A stretch of 64,000 nucleotides of DNA from Bacteroidota bacterium (GCA_004322215.1 SCSM01000011.1:310001-374000), one strand, 5' to 3'; shown: positions 41,914 through 51,739, counted from the stretch's first letter. Made by a program: numbers and translations. Notes: a model not told the origin generated them from the letters alone.

Positions 41914-42384
41914 ATGGTACAAAAGATATTAGCTGTTGACGATGAACCGGATTTACTCCTTCTACTCGAAAGAATAATCCGGGAAAAAACTCCTTATCAA
42001 ATTTCTGTAACTAATAACTCTCTCGAAGTACCGGGTATTCTCGGACAATGTGAATTCGATATTATAATCACAGACCTGAAAATGCCTGGGATGGATGGGC
42101 TTGATATTTTAAAGTATGTAAAAGACAATAAGAGATTTGAGCAGGTAATTATAATTACCGCTTTCGGTTCTTTGGAAACTGCTATGGAAGCACTATCCCA
42201 GGGTGTATTTGATTATATCACAAAACCATTCAAAAAAGAGCAAATCATTTTCACTCTCGACAGAGCCATGAGATTCCAAACAAATGCGAGAGAGGCAAAA
42301 CAAATAGCTGAGATTTTCATTAAACCACTCGATGAAGCTTTGGAGAGCTTTAAATCAGAGTATATCAGGAGAAAATCCTTATAG
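41914..42384 (+). CDS. Response regulator, receiver domain with short C-terminal extension
   Basis: ILAVDDEPDLLLLLERI, IIITDLKMPGMDGLDIL, ITAFGS, TKPF. Confidence 0.93.
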   Translation: MVQKILAVDDEPDLLLLLERIIREKTPYQISVTNNSLEVPGILGQCEFDIIITDLKMPGMDGLDILKYVKDNKRFEQVIIITAFGSLETAMEALSQGVFDYITKPFKKEQIIFTLDRAMRFQTNAREAKQIAEIFIKPLDEALESFKSEYIRRKSL

Positions 42385-42699
42385 ATTAAAATATTTCAAT
42401 TAATTTTAATATCTAAACTTTAATGTTTTCATCAATTGGATAAATATGATAAATCTGATTTCGAATTGATAACTTTAAATTCTTAATAATTATTTGATAT
42501 TCGACAATAACAACGTATTCAACCACATCCTGATAACAGAAATTCAAACGAATTATTTTGTATGTTTTCTTTTTTTATGTTAAATTCAAAATGAAGTAAC
42601 AAGGAAATCCTGAAAGTTACAAAAGACAATACCCTTTATATTTAATAACGATAAAATTAATAATTGTATATATAAATTTCAAATAATAAGGATGTCTAT

Positions 42700-44664
42700 A
42701 TGAATTTAGGAGAAAAAAAATATCCTCACGTTTTCAGCCCCGCAAGAATAGGGAAAATGGAACTCAAAAACAGAATAAAGTACGCCTCGACAGAAACAAA
42801 TTTTAATCTCAGGGATGGCTTTGTTACGGATGTAGAAGTTGCTTACATGGAAGCACAAGCAAAAAGCGGTGCAGGTCTCGTCACCACACAAGGTGCTTAT
42901 ACAGACCCGGCAGGTGAAGGCAAGGGATATGTCGGTATGATGGGTATCTGGGATGATAAATACATACCGGGATTAAAAAGGATTGCCGATGTAATCAGGA
43001 AACATGGAGCAAAAAGCATGTGTCAGCTTATGCACTGCGGACGGGTTGGTGGAATTGAATTGGATTATACGGTAGGTCCTTCGGTTGTCAAACAGGCAAT
43101 CCCGAGATTTCGCGAGCCAAAAGAAATGTCACTTGAGAAAATTCATTTAACAATACAAGAACACATTAACGGTGCAAGACGTATAATTGAAGCGGGATTT
43201 GACTCAATCGAAATTTCCGGAATTGTTGGCTATTTGATTTCAAATTTTAATTCAAAATACACGAACAAAAGAACTGATGAATATGGCGGCTCAGTTGAAA
43301 ACAGAGCCCGCTTTATGAGAGAAATAATAGAGGGAATCAGAAAAGAAGTAGGTACGGATATTCCAATTGTAATCAGACTTTGCGGCGAAGAACTCCTCGA
43401 CGACAGAGGTGGTAACACCCCTGAGGAATGTCTCCAAATTATTAAAATTGCCGAAAAAGCCGGGATTGATGCTTTGAGCGTTACAATCGGATGGCAGGAA
43501 TCTGCTGTGTCCGTTATTACACGGGATATTCCTATGGGAAACTGGCTGTTTATTGCCGAGAGAATGAAAAAGAATTTGAACATACCGGTATGTATGGCTT
43601 ATCGGCTCTTTATTCCCGAATTATCCGAAAAAGCAATTTCCGAAGGGAAACTCGATATTTGGGAAATGTGCCGTCCTATGATTGCAGACCCCGACATACC
43701 GCGTAAAATCATCGAGGATAGGCAGGAAGATATTATTCCATGCATGGCATGCAATCTCTGCCTTGCCAGATTGTTTCGCGACCAACCGATTACATGCCTG
43801 GTCAGACCTACTGTTGGTTATGAAGCACATCCGGACTGGCAGATTACTTCAGCACCCAAGAAGAAAAAAGTGTACGTAATAGGAGGAGGTCCCTCGGGTA
43901 TGCAATGTGCAATCGTAGCTGCCCGTAAAGGACATGATGTATCTTTATTCGAGAAAAGCAACCGGCTCGGTGGTCAGCTTGCAACGGCATCAAAAGGTTA
44001 TTTTGGAGATGAAGAATTTTCGCGTTTGATTAATTACTTTTCTACTCAATTAAAAAAGAATAATGTTAATGTATTTTTAAACAGAGAAATGACAGAAAAG
44101 GATTTTGCCGACCCGCTTACCGCTCCGGATACAGTTGTACTTGCAAGTGGTTCATATTTATCAAAATCGGATATTCCAGGAGCCAATAGGGATAATGTAT
44201 GCTTTGCCCATGATGTTATTGAAGGGAAAGTTAAACCCGGGAAAAGAGTGTTTATTGCCGGTGGCAGAGGTCTCGGAATAGCGGTAGCCCAGTTTTTACT
44301 CGGTTCCGGAAATCAATATGAAATTACAATGGTTGAATCCCAGAAAAAGCTTGGCAGGGATGTTAATCCCTCTTATATCTGGCGCTACGTAAAAAAACTG
44401 AAAGAAGGAAAGGTAAATGTTTACAAAGCAAGTAAAATTATCGAAATAAATGATGATGGGGTTGTCATTGACAGCCCTGAAGGAGGGAGAGTAACAATTC
44501 CGGTTGACACAATAATTCTTTCGGACCCTTTACATTCAAAAAATGAACTTGCCGAACATCTTGAATATGCTGTCGGTGAGTTGTACACAATCGGCGATGC
44601 TGTAAAACCAAGACGTGCCCATAATGCTACAATGGAAGGATACAGAACAGGACTCAAGATTTAG
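42700..44664 (+). CDS. Old-yellow-enzyme/2-enoate (2,4-dienoyl-CoA) reductase family, FMN/Fe-S/FAD oxidoreductase
   Basis: N-terminal TIM barrel with NKRTDEYGGSVENRARF; Fe-S cysteines CMACNLCLARLFRDQPITC; C-terminal VYVIGGGPSGMQCAIVAARKGHDVSLFEKS. Confidence 0.92.
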   Translation: MNLGEKKYPHVFSPARIGKMELKNRIKYASTETNFNLRDGFVTDVEVAYMEAQAKSGAGLVTTQGAYTDPAGEGKGYVGMMGIWDDKYIPGLKRIADVIRKHGAKSMCQLMHCGRVGGIELDYTVGPSVVKQAIPRFREPKEMSLEKIHLTIQEHINGARRIIEAGFDSIEISGIVGYLISNFNSKYTNKRTDEYGGSVENRARFMREIIEGIRKEVGTDIPIVIRLCGEELLDDRGGNTPEECLQIIKIAEKAGIDALSVTIGWQESAVSVITRDIPMGNWLFIAERMKKNLNIPVCMAYRLFIPELSEKAISEGKLDIWEMCRPMIADPDIPRKIIEDRQEDIIPCMACNLCLARLFRDQPITCLVRPTVGYEAHPDWQITSAPKKKKVYVIGGGPSGMQCAIVAARKGHDVSLFEKSNRLGGQLATASKGYFGDEEFSRLINYFSTQLKKNNVNVFLNREMTEKDFADPLTAPDTVVLASGSYLSKSDIPGANRDNVCFAHDVIEGKVKPGKRVFIAGGRGLGIAVAQFLLGSGNQYEITMVESQKKLGRDVNPSYIWRYVKKLKEGKVNVYKASKIIEINDDGVVIDSPEGGRVTIPVDTIILSDPLHSKNELAEHLEYAVGELYTIGDAVKPRRAHNATMEGYRTGLKI

Positions 44665-44690
44665 TTTTAAGTTTTAAGTGCTGCGTGTTA
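44665..44690 (+). repeat. Degenerate TTTTAAG heptad repeat (solo arm)
   Basis: TTTTAAG TTTTAAG TGCTGCG TGTTAA directly abutting the upstream stop codon. Confidence 0.6.
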
Positions 44691-44891
44691 ATGTAAATTT
44701 TGAATTTTGAATATAGTAATTTGAATGATGAATATTAATTTGATAAATAAATGACAAATTTATCGCTTACGATTATATATTAGTAGCAGTGAATAAACAG
44801 CCACCATTCATATCCCGAAGTGGATTATATATTTATAGATTTGATAATTGAAATTTTTTAAAAATCATTAATTATAAAATAGGTGTTAATT

Positions 44892-45389
44892 ATGTCGGTA
44901 GAAATTCCTTTGGAGAAAAAGTTTAAGATTTTATGCGGGATAGCCAGGGCACAACATTTTGCATGGCGTGAAGCATGCAGGCAGTTATGCCCGGAAATTG
45001 ATACAACAGAATTTGTCAATAAAATGTGGGAAGTCTCTGCTCACGATACCGCCAAAGCATATCTGAAAATGTTAAATAAAGATGATTCCGTACCTGCACA
45101 AATAGCTGATTCAATCGTTAAGAGCAGTATAACTATGGGTGAGGATGCAAAAATAATTAAAGGCGATGGGAATGATGAATATTATGTAAGACATGATTCT
45201 TGTCCATGGTTTGATTGGCACAAAAATCTAAATCTTCTTCCCGAAGACAGACCCGGATGCGATACCTGGTATTTTAAGACTGTGGATTTTATTAATGAAT
45301 CACTGGGCACTAATGTTAAAATTGAAACAACTAAGTCATTGCCCGATGGAGACGATTGCTGTATGAGAAGAATTTGGGTTGAGAAATGA
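44892..45389 (+). CDS. L-2-amino-thiazoline-4-carboxylic acid hydrolase-like family protein
   Basis: Overall pattern with SCPWFDWHKNLNLLPEDRPGCDTWYF and DGDDCCMRRIWVEK; ORF track starts at 44883, ATGTCGGTAGAA at 44892 preferred. Confidence 0.55.
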   Translation: MSVEIPLEKKFKILCGIARAQHFAWREACRQLCPEIDTTEFVNKMWEVSAHDTAKAYLKMLNKDDSVPAQIADSIVKSSITMGEDAKIIKGDGNDEYYVRHDSCPWFDWHKNLNLLPEDRPGCDTWYFKTVDFINESLGTNVKIETTKSLPDGDDCCMRRIWVEK

Positions 45390-45565
45390 TACCTGTAATT
45401 GATGTTGAAATATGTGATGGCTGTGAAAATTGTATCGAAGCATGTCCTCCTCAGGTAATTTCTATGGTTGACGGTAAAGCAAAAATTGATGAAGGACTTT
45501 GCGAGGAATGTGGAGAATGTGTGAACGAATGTCCTATTGATGCAATTTCATTACTTAGAGATTAA
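45386..45565 (+). CDS. Small 2[4Fe-4S] ferredoxin (59 aa, absent from the supplied ORF track)
   Basis: MIPVIDVEICDGCENCIEACPPQVISMVDGKAKIDEGLCEECGECVNECPIDAISLLRD*; ATGA overlap with preceding gene. Confidence 0.93.
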   Translation: MIPVIDVEICDGCENCIEACPPQVISMVDGKAKIDEGLCEECGECVNECPIDAISLLRD

Positions 45566-45582
45566 TTCAAATATGTAATCGA

Positions 45583-46422
45583 ATGATAGGAAAAAAAATA
45601 TATACTAATCTTGTTGATGCTCTCAATGAGCAGGATAATGTTGAATTGCTTGATTTATCTTTCAAAGAAATTGAAGACTTACCTGCCGATATTGGAAAAT
45701 TGAAAAATTTGAAAAAACTTAATCTTCAGTGTAATGAAATAGAATTATTACCTGACGCCATCTGTAAATTGAAAAAACTTGAATGGATTGATGTTCATAA
45801 AAATTATTTAAATTTTATTCCTGATTGCTTAACAAAATTAGATGAACTGGAATATCTGGACTTGAATGATAACGATTTGGTTTCTCTTCCTGAGAACATC
45901 GGGGAAATGGAATCACTTTTATGGTTATTTGTTAATAATAATAATTTAGTTTCGCTCCCTGATAGCATTATAAATTCTGAAAAAATTATTTTTCTCCTGG
46001 CAGATAATAATATGTTGACTGAAATACCGGGAAAAATCGGGAATATGTCATCAATAACCCAGATGAGTTTTTGTAATAATGAACTCACATCGCTACCGGA
46101 AAGTATCGGGTATATGGAACGTCTGACATCTTTGGATTTGCATAGTAATAAAATAATGAACCTGCCTGATAGTATGGGAAGATTAAAGAAATTGTCAAAG
46201 CTTGATTTGCACTCAAATGATTTAAACAATCTATCTGACAATTTCTTCCTGCTAGAAAATCTTGAATATCTGTTTCTAAATGATAATCATTTGACTGTAC
46301 TTCCGGAAAACATCGGGGAATTAAAAAATCTTAAGTATATAAATCTATCATCAAATAAATTTTCGGATTTGGAAAAAAAACGAATTCAGTCAATTTTGCC
46401 TTACACAGAAATTGATTGGTAA
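45583..46422 (+). CDS. Leucine-rich-repeat protein
   Basis: About ten 23-residue LRRs (LPxxIGxLxxLxxLxLxxNxLxx). Confidence 0.93.
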   Translation: MIGKKIYTNLVDALNEQDNVELLDLSFKEIEDLPADIGKLKNLKKLNLQCNEIELLPDAICKLKKLEWIDVHKNYLNFIPDCLTKLDELEYLDLNDNDLVSLPENIGEMESLLWLFVNNNNLVSLPDSIINSEKIIFLLADNNMLTEIPGKIGNMSSITQMSFCNNELTSLPESIGYMERLTSLDLHSNKIMNLPDSMGRLKKLSKLDLHSNDLNNLSDNFFLLENLEYLFLNDNHLTVLPENIGELKNLKYINLSSNKFSDLEKKRIQSILPYTEIDW

Positions 46423-46573
46423 CACTGGAAGTATTTAGAGGAGATAACTATACCAGATAACCGGTATGACAAAAGCAAAAAAATAAAAAAAGCTAAAAAA
46501 GCCATACATCTTCTGATTAGTTACCTTTTAGAAAAAAAGTTTTATTATTAAAAGTACAAGATTATCCATAACT

Positions 46574-47353
46574 TTGGGACATAATAAATTAATCTTAAAT
46601 AAGCCGGGGTTGATAATGAAGACAGGAGCAAAAATCTTTGAGGGATGTAAAAAAATCGTTTTTGAAGAAAATTATTCATTTGCAAAAAAATGGAAAAAAA
46701 GTTCTTCAAAACGAGTATTAATAGGAATTATACCTAACTATTTTCCAAGAGAAATAATTCACGCTGCTAATGGATTAGCTGTTGGAATAATCGGAGCAGA
46801 ATTAAAACACCCGGAAAATAACTTCAAGCAAAAATCTGCCAAATCTGCATGTAGTATGCTCGAAGGGATTTTTGATTTGGTTAAAAGCGGCAAATATAAA
46901 GATTTTGATGGATTTATTCTCCCCTCACAATGCCTTGCCTTGTCTGGCTTTGATGAAATTCAAAAAATTAAGCAAGAAGGAAAATTTATAAAATATATTA
47001 ACTTTCCTCAATATTTTCAAACTATAATCGGCGACATTCTCAACCATTATTTTGTTTCGGACGTTCTAAAAGAAATTTATAAAATTAATAAAGTTAAAGT
47101 TACATCTAAAACTCTGAATAACTCAATTCAACTTTTTAAAGAAAATTTGAAACTTACAGAAAGAATATTTTCCTTGCGGAAAAAGGGTAATAATAATATT
47201 TCACAGGGTGAACTTTATTACACTGTAATGGCCGGTTTAATGATACCAATCGAAAATCATAATGAAATATTAATGAAAATTATAGAATTATTGGGAGGTT
47301 CTGAAGAGAAAGATGAGAGCATATTTAAAGTATATGCAGGAGCATATTGTTAA
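46574..47353 (+). CDS. 2-hydroxyacyl-CoA dehydratase subunit (HgdB/BcrB-like), C-terminally truncated
   Basis: RVLIGIIPNYFPREIIHAANGLAVGIIG, SACSMLEGIFDLVKSGKYKDFDGFILPSQCLAL, ends ...VYAGAYC*; probable start at ATG 46616. Confidence 0.7.
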   Translation: MGHNKLILNKPGLIMKTGAKIFEGCKKIVFEENYSFAKKWKKSSSKRVLIGIIPNYFPREIIHAANGLAVGIIGAELKHPENNFKQKSAKSACSMLEGIFDLVKSGKYKDFDGFILPSQCLALSGFDEIQKIKQEGKFIKYINFPQYFQTIIGDILNHYFVSDVLKEIYKINKVKVTSKTLNNSIQLFKENLKLTERIFSLRKKGNNNISQGELYYTVMAGLMIPIENHNEILMKIIELLGGSEEKDESIFKVYAGAYC

Positions 47354-47426
47354 GTGTTAAATTTTGAAAGTTGAATCTTGAATTGGCATTATAATGCTAT
47401 ACGTAGAATGTAAGTTGAAGAATTAA

Positions 47427-47457
47427 GCGTGCAAGGGTTGACCTACGTGTCTGCCCG
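47427..47457. repeat. REP-like imperfect palindrome
   Basis: GCGTGCAAGGGTTGACCTACGTGTCTGCCCG; GGG..GAC/GTC..CCC arms. Confidence 0.4.
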
Positions 47458-47539
47458 ATAATTTCATAATTGAATATTGTTTATTTGAAAATTCTTTCCT
47501 TTGGTCTTGAATTATATATTTCATTTGAGAGATAAATAA

Positions 47540-49648
47540 ATGGAACAGAAAATAAATTATAAACTTGGTATTGATGTAGGTGGAACATTTACAGATTTTA
47601 TTCTTATTTCCGATACAGGAAATACTACAATTCACAAAACATTATCTACACCTGAAGATCCTTCAGTCGGTGTTATTACGGGAATTCAGGACCTTGCCGG
47701 TATGTTAGGAATAAGTCTTGCTCAATTGAGCAACGATATAGAAACAATCGTTCATGGTACAACGGTGGCAACAAATGCACTGCTGACTCTTAAAGGTTCT
47801 AAGACTGCACTTATAACTACTAAAGGATTCCGCGATGCTCTCGAAATGAGGAGAGGGATTAGGGAAGAACAATATAATAATCATTATAGAAACGTTCAGC
47901 CTCTCGTTCCACGTTATCTCCGGCTGACGGTTGATGAAAGAATTGATACAGAAGGAAATATACTTAAGAAAATTGATGAAACTGATTTAGATTCGGTTTA
48001 TGAAAAATTGAAAAATGAAAAAGTTGATGCAATTGCAATTTGTTTTATAAATTCATTCATTAATCATACTCACGAAGAAATTGCATTATCATATTTCAAA
48101 AATAAGTTCCCGGATTGCTTTATAACCGCTTCTGTCGAAGTACTGCCTTCAATCAGGTTCTACGAAAGAGTCAGCACAACTGTTGTTAATGCTTACATAG
48201 GACCAATAGTAGCAAATTACCTCGATAATCTCACATCGAAACTTGCTGAAATCAATTTCAAGGGAAAACTGCTGATTGTTCAATCTAACGGCGGAGTGGT
48301 TACACCTGAGATTGTAAAAAAATCACCTGCTGTTACTGTTCTGTCAGGTCCTGCGGCAGCACCGACAGCAGGAATATTTTATGCTAACCTGCTTGGCAAA
48401 AAGAATTGTATTACCGTTGACATGGGTGGTACAAGCTTCGATGCCAGTCTCGTTGTAGATAATCAGTGTCTTACAAGTACAGAGGGAGAAATTAACAGGT
48501 ATAAAATTGCATTGCCTTCACTTGATATTGTTACGATTGGTGCCGGAGGAGGAAGTATCGGATGGCTCAACAGCGGCGGACTGCTTCAGATGGGTCCACA
48601 GAGTGCGGGCGCCTCGCCGGGTCCCATTTGTTACGATAAAGGCGGTAAACTTCCCGCATGTACAGATGCTAATTTAATCTTAGGGTATTTGAATCCCGAT
48701 TATTTTGCAGGAGGTAAAATCAAATTAAATTTTGTTAAAACGCAAAAATTATTAGAAAAAGAACTTGCCTCAAAACTTGGATTATCTTTGATGGAAACTG
48801 CCGCAGGTATGTACAGAATTATCAACTCGAATATGGCACAAGGAGTCAGGCAGGTTTCAATCGAAAAAGGTCATGACCCGCGCGAGTTCTTGTTTATAGT
48901 TGCAGGCGGAGCCGGTGCTATTCACGCAGGAGAGATTTGCAAGGAACTTGAAATACCGATGTTCATGGTTCCAAATACAGCTTCGATTTTTTGTGCTGCC
49001 GGGATGCTGCTTGGTGATTTGAAGCATGATTATGTCCTTTCATTCCTTTCTTCTTTTTCTAAATTCGCTCAGAATGAATTTCTAAAACTTTACTCTCAGA
49101 TGAGAGACAAAGGCATGAACACTCTCATTTCAGAAGGAATCAAAAAAGAAAATATTGAATACGAGCCCATAATGGACCTCAGATACATAGGTCAGTACCA
49201 CGAAGTACAGCTTAATGTTGACTGGAAAGACATTGAAACCTGCAATCTTGAAAAAATATCCGATGAATTCCATAATGAACATAACCGGTTATACGGATAT
49301 TCTTTGAGAGAAGGAGCTGAAATAGAAATAATTAATATCCGGCTAAGATGTATTGGGAAAATTGAACGACCGAAATTCCTCTCCGAAAGTATTAAAAGTA
49401 TTCCTCTCGAAAAAGCATTTAAAGGAAACAGAAAAGCATTTATACCTGAAACAAATTCAATGAAGGAAGTTCCGGTATATAACGGAGATTTAGCAATCAG
49501 TAATAATAGAATCGAGGGTCCTGCAATTATCGAAAAATCGAATACCTCAATATTCATCAGCGAAAGTTACGATTGCATAGTAGATAAATATTGCTCTTTT
49601 ATTGTTTATAGTAAGAAGGATTTTCCGGAGGGGTATAAATTGTGGTAA
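47540..49648 (+). CDS. hyuA: Hydantoinase/oxoprolinase-type subunit A (HyuA; also acetone/acetophenone carboxylase family)
   Basis: GIDVGGTFTDFILISD, ETIVHGTTVATNALL, VDMGGTSFDASLVVD, GAGGGSIGWLNSGGLLQMGPQSAGASPGPICY. Confidence 0.92.
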   Translation: MEQKINYKLGIDVGGTFTDFILISDTGNTTIHKTLSTPEDPSVGVITGIQDLAGMLGISLAQLSNDIETIVHGTTVATNALLTLKGSKTALITTKGFRDALEMRRGIREEQYNNHYRNVQPLVPRYLRLTVDERIDTEGNILKKIDETDLDSVYEKLKNEKVDAIAICFINSFINHTHEEIALSYFKNKFPDCFITASVEVLPSIRFYERVSTTVVNAYIGPIVANYLDNLTSKLAEINFKGKLLIVQSNGGVVTPEIVKKSPAVTVLSGPAAAPTAGIFYANLLGKKNCITVDMGGTSFDASLVVDNQCLTSTEGEINRYKIALPSLDIVTIGAGGGSIGWLNSGGLLQMGPQSAGASPGPICYDKGGKLPACTDANLILGYLNPDYFAGGKIKLNFVKTQKLLEKELASKLGLSLMETAAGMYRIINSNMAQGVRQVSIEKGHDPREFLFIVAGGAGAIHAGEICKELEIPMFMVPNTASIFCAAGMLLGDLKHDYVLSFLSSFSKFAQNEFLKLYSQMRDKGMNTLISEGIKKENIEYEPIMDLRYIGQYHEVQLNVDWKDIETCNLEKISDEFHNEHNRLYGYSLREGAEIEIINIRLRCIGKIERPKFLSESIKSIPLEKAFKGNRKAFIPETNSMKEVPVYNGDLAISNNRIEGPAIIEKSNTSIFISESYDCIVDKYCSFIVYSKKDFPEGYKLW
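49552..49638. repeat. Direct repeat copy A (3' end of hyuA)
   Basis: 87 bp, first 42 bp identical to 52005-52046, 6 mismatches over the rest by eye. Confidence 0.9.
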
Positions 49649-49660
49649 TTTGGAGTATAT

Positions 49661-50272
49661 ATGAATGATAGACCCAAAGCTTTTTTTAGTTGTTCTTTAC
49701 TTACTGAAGATTTTGCTTTTAATGCAATTATTGAAAGTATCATTGTAAGATATGGTTTTGAAATTAGAGGAGGTATTGGAAGATATCATTTCTCTCCTGA
49801 ACCTATATCTATTCAAATGAAAAAAGAAATGGATATTTCAGAATGCTTAATTGTTGCTGGTGCAGGAAGATATTTTCAAGAAAATATACATACTCATCAG
49901 TTGTCTTTTAGTATGTCTGAAACAATTGTTGCTGAGATAGGTATGGCAATTCAAAAGACCATACCTATTGTAGCTTTTTTAGCACCAAATGTATCACCTG
50001 GGAATTTATTACCAGCAATAACTCAATATATTAATCCAAAATATAATAACAAAATTGGGAAGTATTACTATGATAATGATCAAATTGACAAAACAATTTA
50101 TAATTGTTTTAATATAATCAATGAAAAAAGAAAAGTAGCAAATAAGAAGAATTTAAAAGATGGACTATTAAAATTGGGTGCAGTGTTTGGTGTGATTGGT
50201 GTAGGTTCAATAATATTATCCTTATTTGAAGAAGATGAACCACCAAAAATGAAAAATACAAAGAAAAAATAG
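49661..50272 (+). CDS. TIR/nucleoside-deoxyribosyltransferase-like domain protein with C-terminal TM helix
   Basis: AFFSCSLLTEDFAFNAIIESIIVRYGFEIRG...MSETIVAEIGMAIQKTIPIVAFLAP; C-terminal LLKLGAVFGVIGVGSIILSLF helix. Confidence 0.5.
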   Translation: MNDRPKAFFSCSLLTEDFAFNAIIESIIVRYGFEIRGGIGRYHFSPEPISIQMKKEMDISECLIVAGAGRYFQENIHTHQLSFSMSETIVAEIGMAIQKTIPIVAFLAPNVSPGNLLPAITQYINPKYNNKIGKYYYDNDQIDKTIYNCFNIINEKRKVANKKNLKDGLLKLGAVFGVIGVGSIILSLFEEDEPPKMKNTKKK

Positions 50273-50279
50273 AAATATT

Positions 50280-51698
50280 TTGAATATAAAAAGGAGATTT
50301 CTCATGAAAAAATTCTATGTTCTATTGATGATTTTATTTATGGCAACTTCTTCCTATGTAATTTCTAATGATCTTGATAGTTTAAAGAAAGTGATTGAAA
50401 AAATCAATTTAGATCATGAAAAATTAAAAGATAAAGTTGAAAGTCAGTCAAAAAATATGGAGATACTTTTTTATGTTTTAGTTGGTGTCCTATCTATTGG
50501 TGGTTTGACTTCTTTAGTTGGCTGGTTTAGAAACGAAACTAGAACACAACGAGAGCATAATCTTTCAAAAAACACAATTGATATGGTTAATGAAATTCTT
50601 AATTTAACAGTTGGAGCAAATAAAAAAGCATTAGAATCAAAAAGCAATTGGCTTAATTTAACAAGTGAAGATTTGACAAGAAGAGCATCTGAATTAATTG
50701 ATAAATCCAAGGATAAAAATGTTTTGATTAATAATAATGAAAGTATATATGAAATTAGTAAAATATCTGAGGAAATACCAGTTTTAAAAAATAATATAAA
50801 AGTATGGGGAGAGAATATTGAAATATCACTAAAGTGTTTATTTATTAGAGCATTAGATTTACACATAAATCAAAAATTCGATGCCGCAATAGAAACATGG
50901 AAAGAAGTTTATGAAAGCAAACATTCTGATATAGATGATTTAAAAAAAGAAGCTCATTATTGGACAGGATGTGAGTATAATAATTTAGGCGAGTATGAAA
51001 AAGCTTTAGAACAATTTGATTTTGCTTTGGAAATTGTAAAAAATGCAAAAGATATAGAAAAATTTGAAATAGAAAGAATTATTTTAGAAACTAGATTTTT
51101 TAATAAAGATAACGATAACGAAGAAAATATTTTAGAAGGTTTTAGTGAATTATATGAAAAAATAAGTAAATCAAATGAACATGGTATAGATGATCTCAAA
51201 TCAAAAATTGCCAATAGTTATGCAAATATTTATTTTTCTAAAGGATTTAATTTACAAAAAAAAGCAAAAGATGATGAAGCAAGAAAATATTATGAAGAAA
51301 CAAAGAAATATTATCAAATAGGTTCTAATAATTATTTTTCTAAATTAAATTTAGCTGAAACAAATTATAGGTTAGGTAAAGAAAATATTAAAGAAGATTT
51401 TATTGATATAAAAAATAGAGCAAAAATTAGGTATCTTAATAAAAAAGAACCAAGAACTAAAGTTTCAGAATGCGCAATTAATTTTATATTCGCCCTACGT
51501 CTTCAAGAAAATATTCAAGAAATTGAAAAGAAGTATAAAGATGTAATAAGGGATATTTATTCTGTAAATGATAGATTAACAATTTATTCACCAATAAGAA
51601 AATTAAATGTTGATAGAGGAGAATTCGAAAATGATATTGATTTCCTTTTGAAAGAACATAATGATAATAAGGTAATTTTAAAAAACGTAAGAACCTAA
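50280..51698 (+). CDS. Membrane-anchored TPR-repeat protein
   Basis: N-terminal hydrophobic segments (KFYVLLMILFMATSSYVIS, LFYVLVGVLSIGGLTSLVGWF) and TPR-like repeats (AHYWTGCEYNNLGEYEKALEQFDFALEI). Confidence 0.65.
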   Translation: MNIKRRFLMKKFYVLLMILFMATSSYVISNDLDSLKKVIEKINLDHEKLKDKVESQSKNMEILFYVLVGVLSIGGLTSLVGWFRNETRTQREHNLSKNTIDMVNEILNLTVGANKKALESKSNWLNLTSEDLTRRASELIDKSKDKNVLINNNESIYEISKISEEIPVLKNNIKVWGENIEISLKCLFIRALDLHINQKFDAAIETWKEVYESKHSDIDDLKKEAHYWTGCEYNNLGEYEKALEQFDFALEIVKNAKDIEKFEIERIILETRFFNKDNDNEENILEGFSELYEKISKSNEHGIDDLKSKIANSYANIYFSKGFNLQKKAKDDEARKYYEETKKYYQIGSNNYFSKLNLAETNYRLGKENIKEDFIDIKNRAKIRYLNKKEPRTKVSECAINFIFALRLQENIQEIEKKYKDVIRDIYSVNDRLTIYSPIRKLNVDRGEFENDIDFLLKEHNDNKVILKNVRT

Positions 51699-51739
51699 TG
51701 AAAAAGAATGGATTAATTTTATGGAAAGGGAAAAATAAT

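Noticed and set aside
45804-46241. 145-aa minus-strand ORF
   Set aside because: Antisense shadow of the leucine-rich-repeat gene, generated by repeat periodicity
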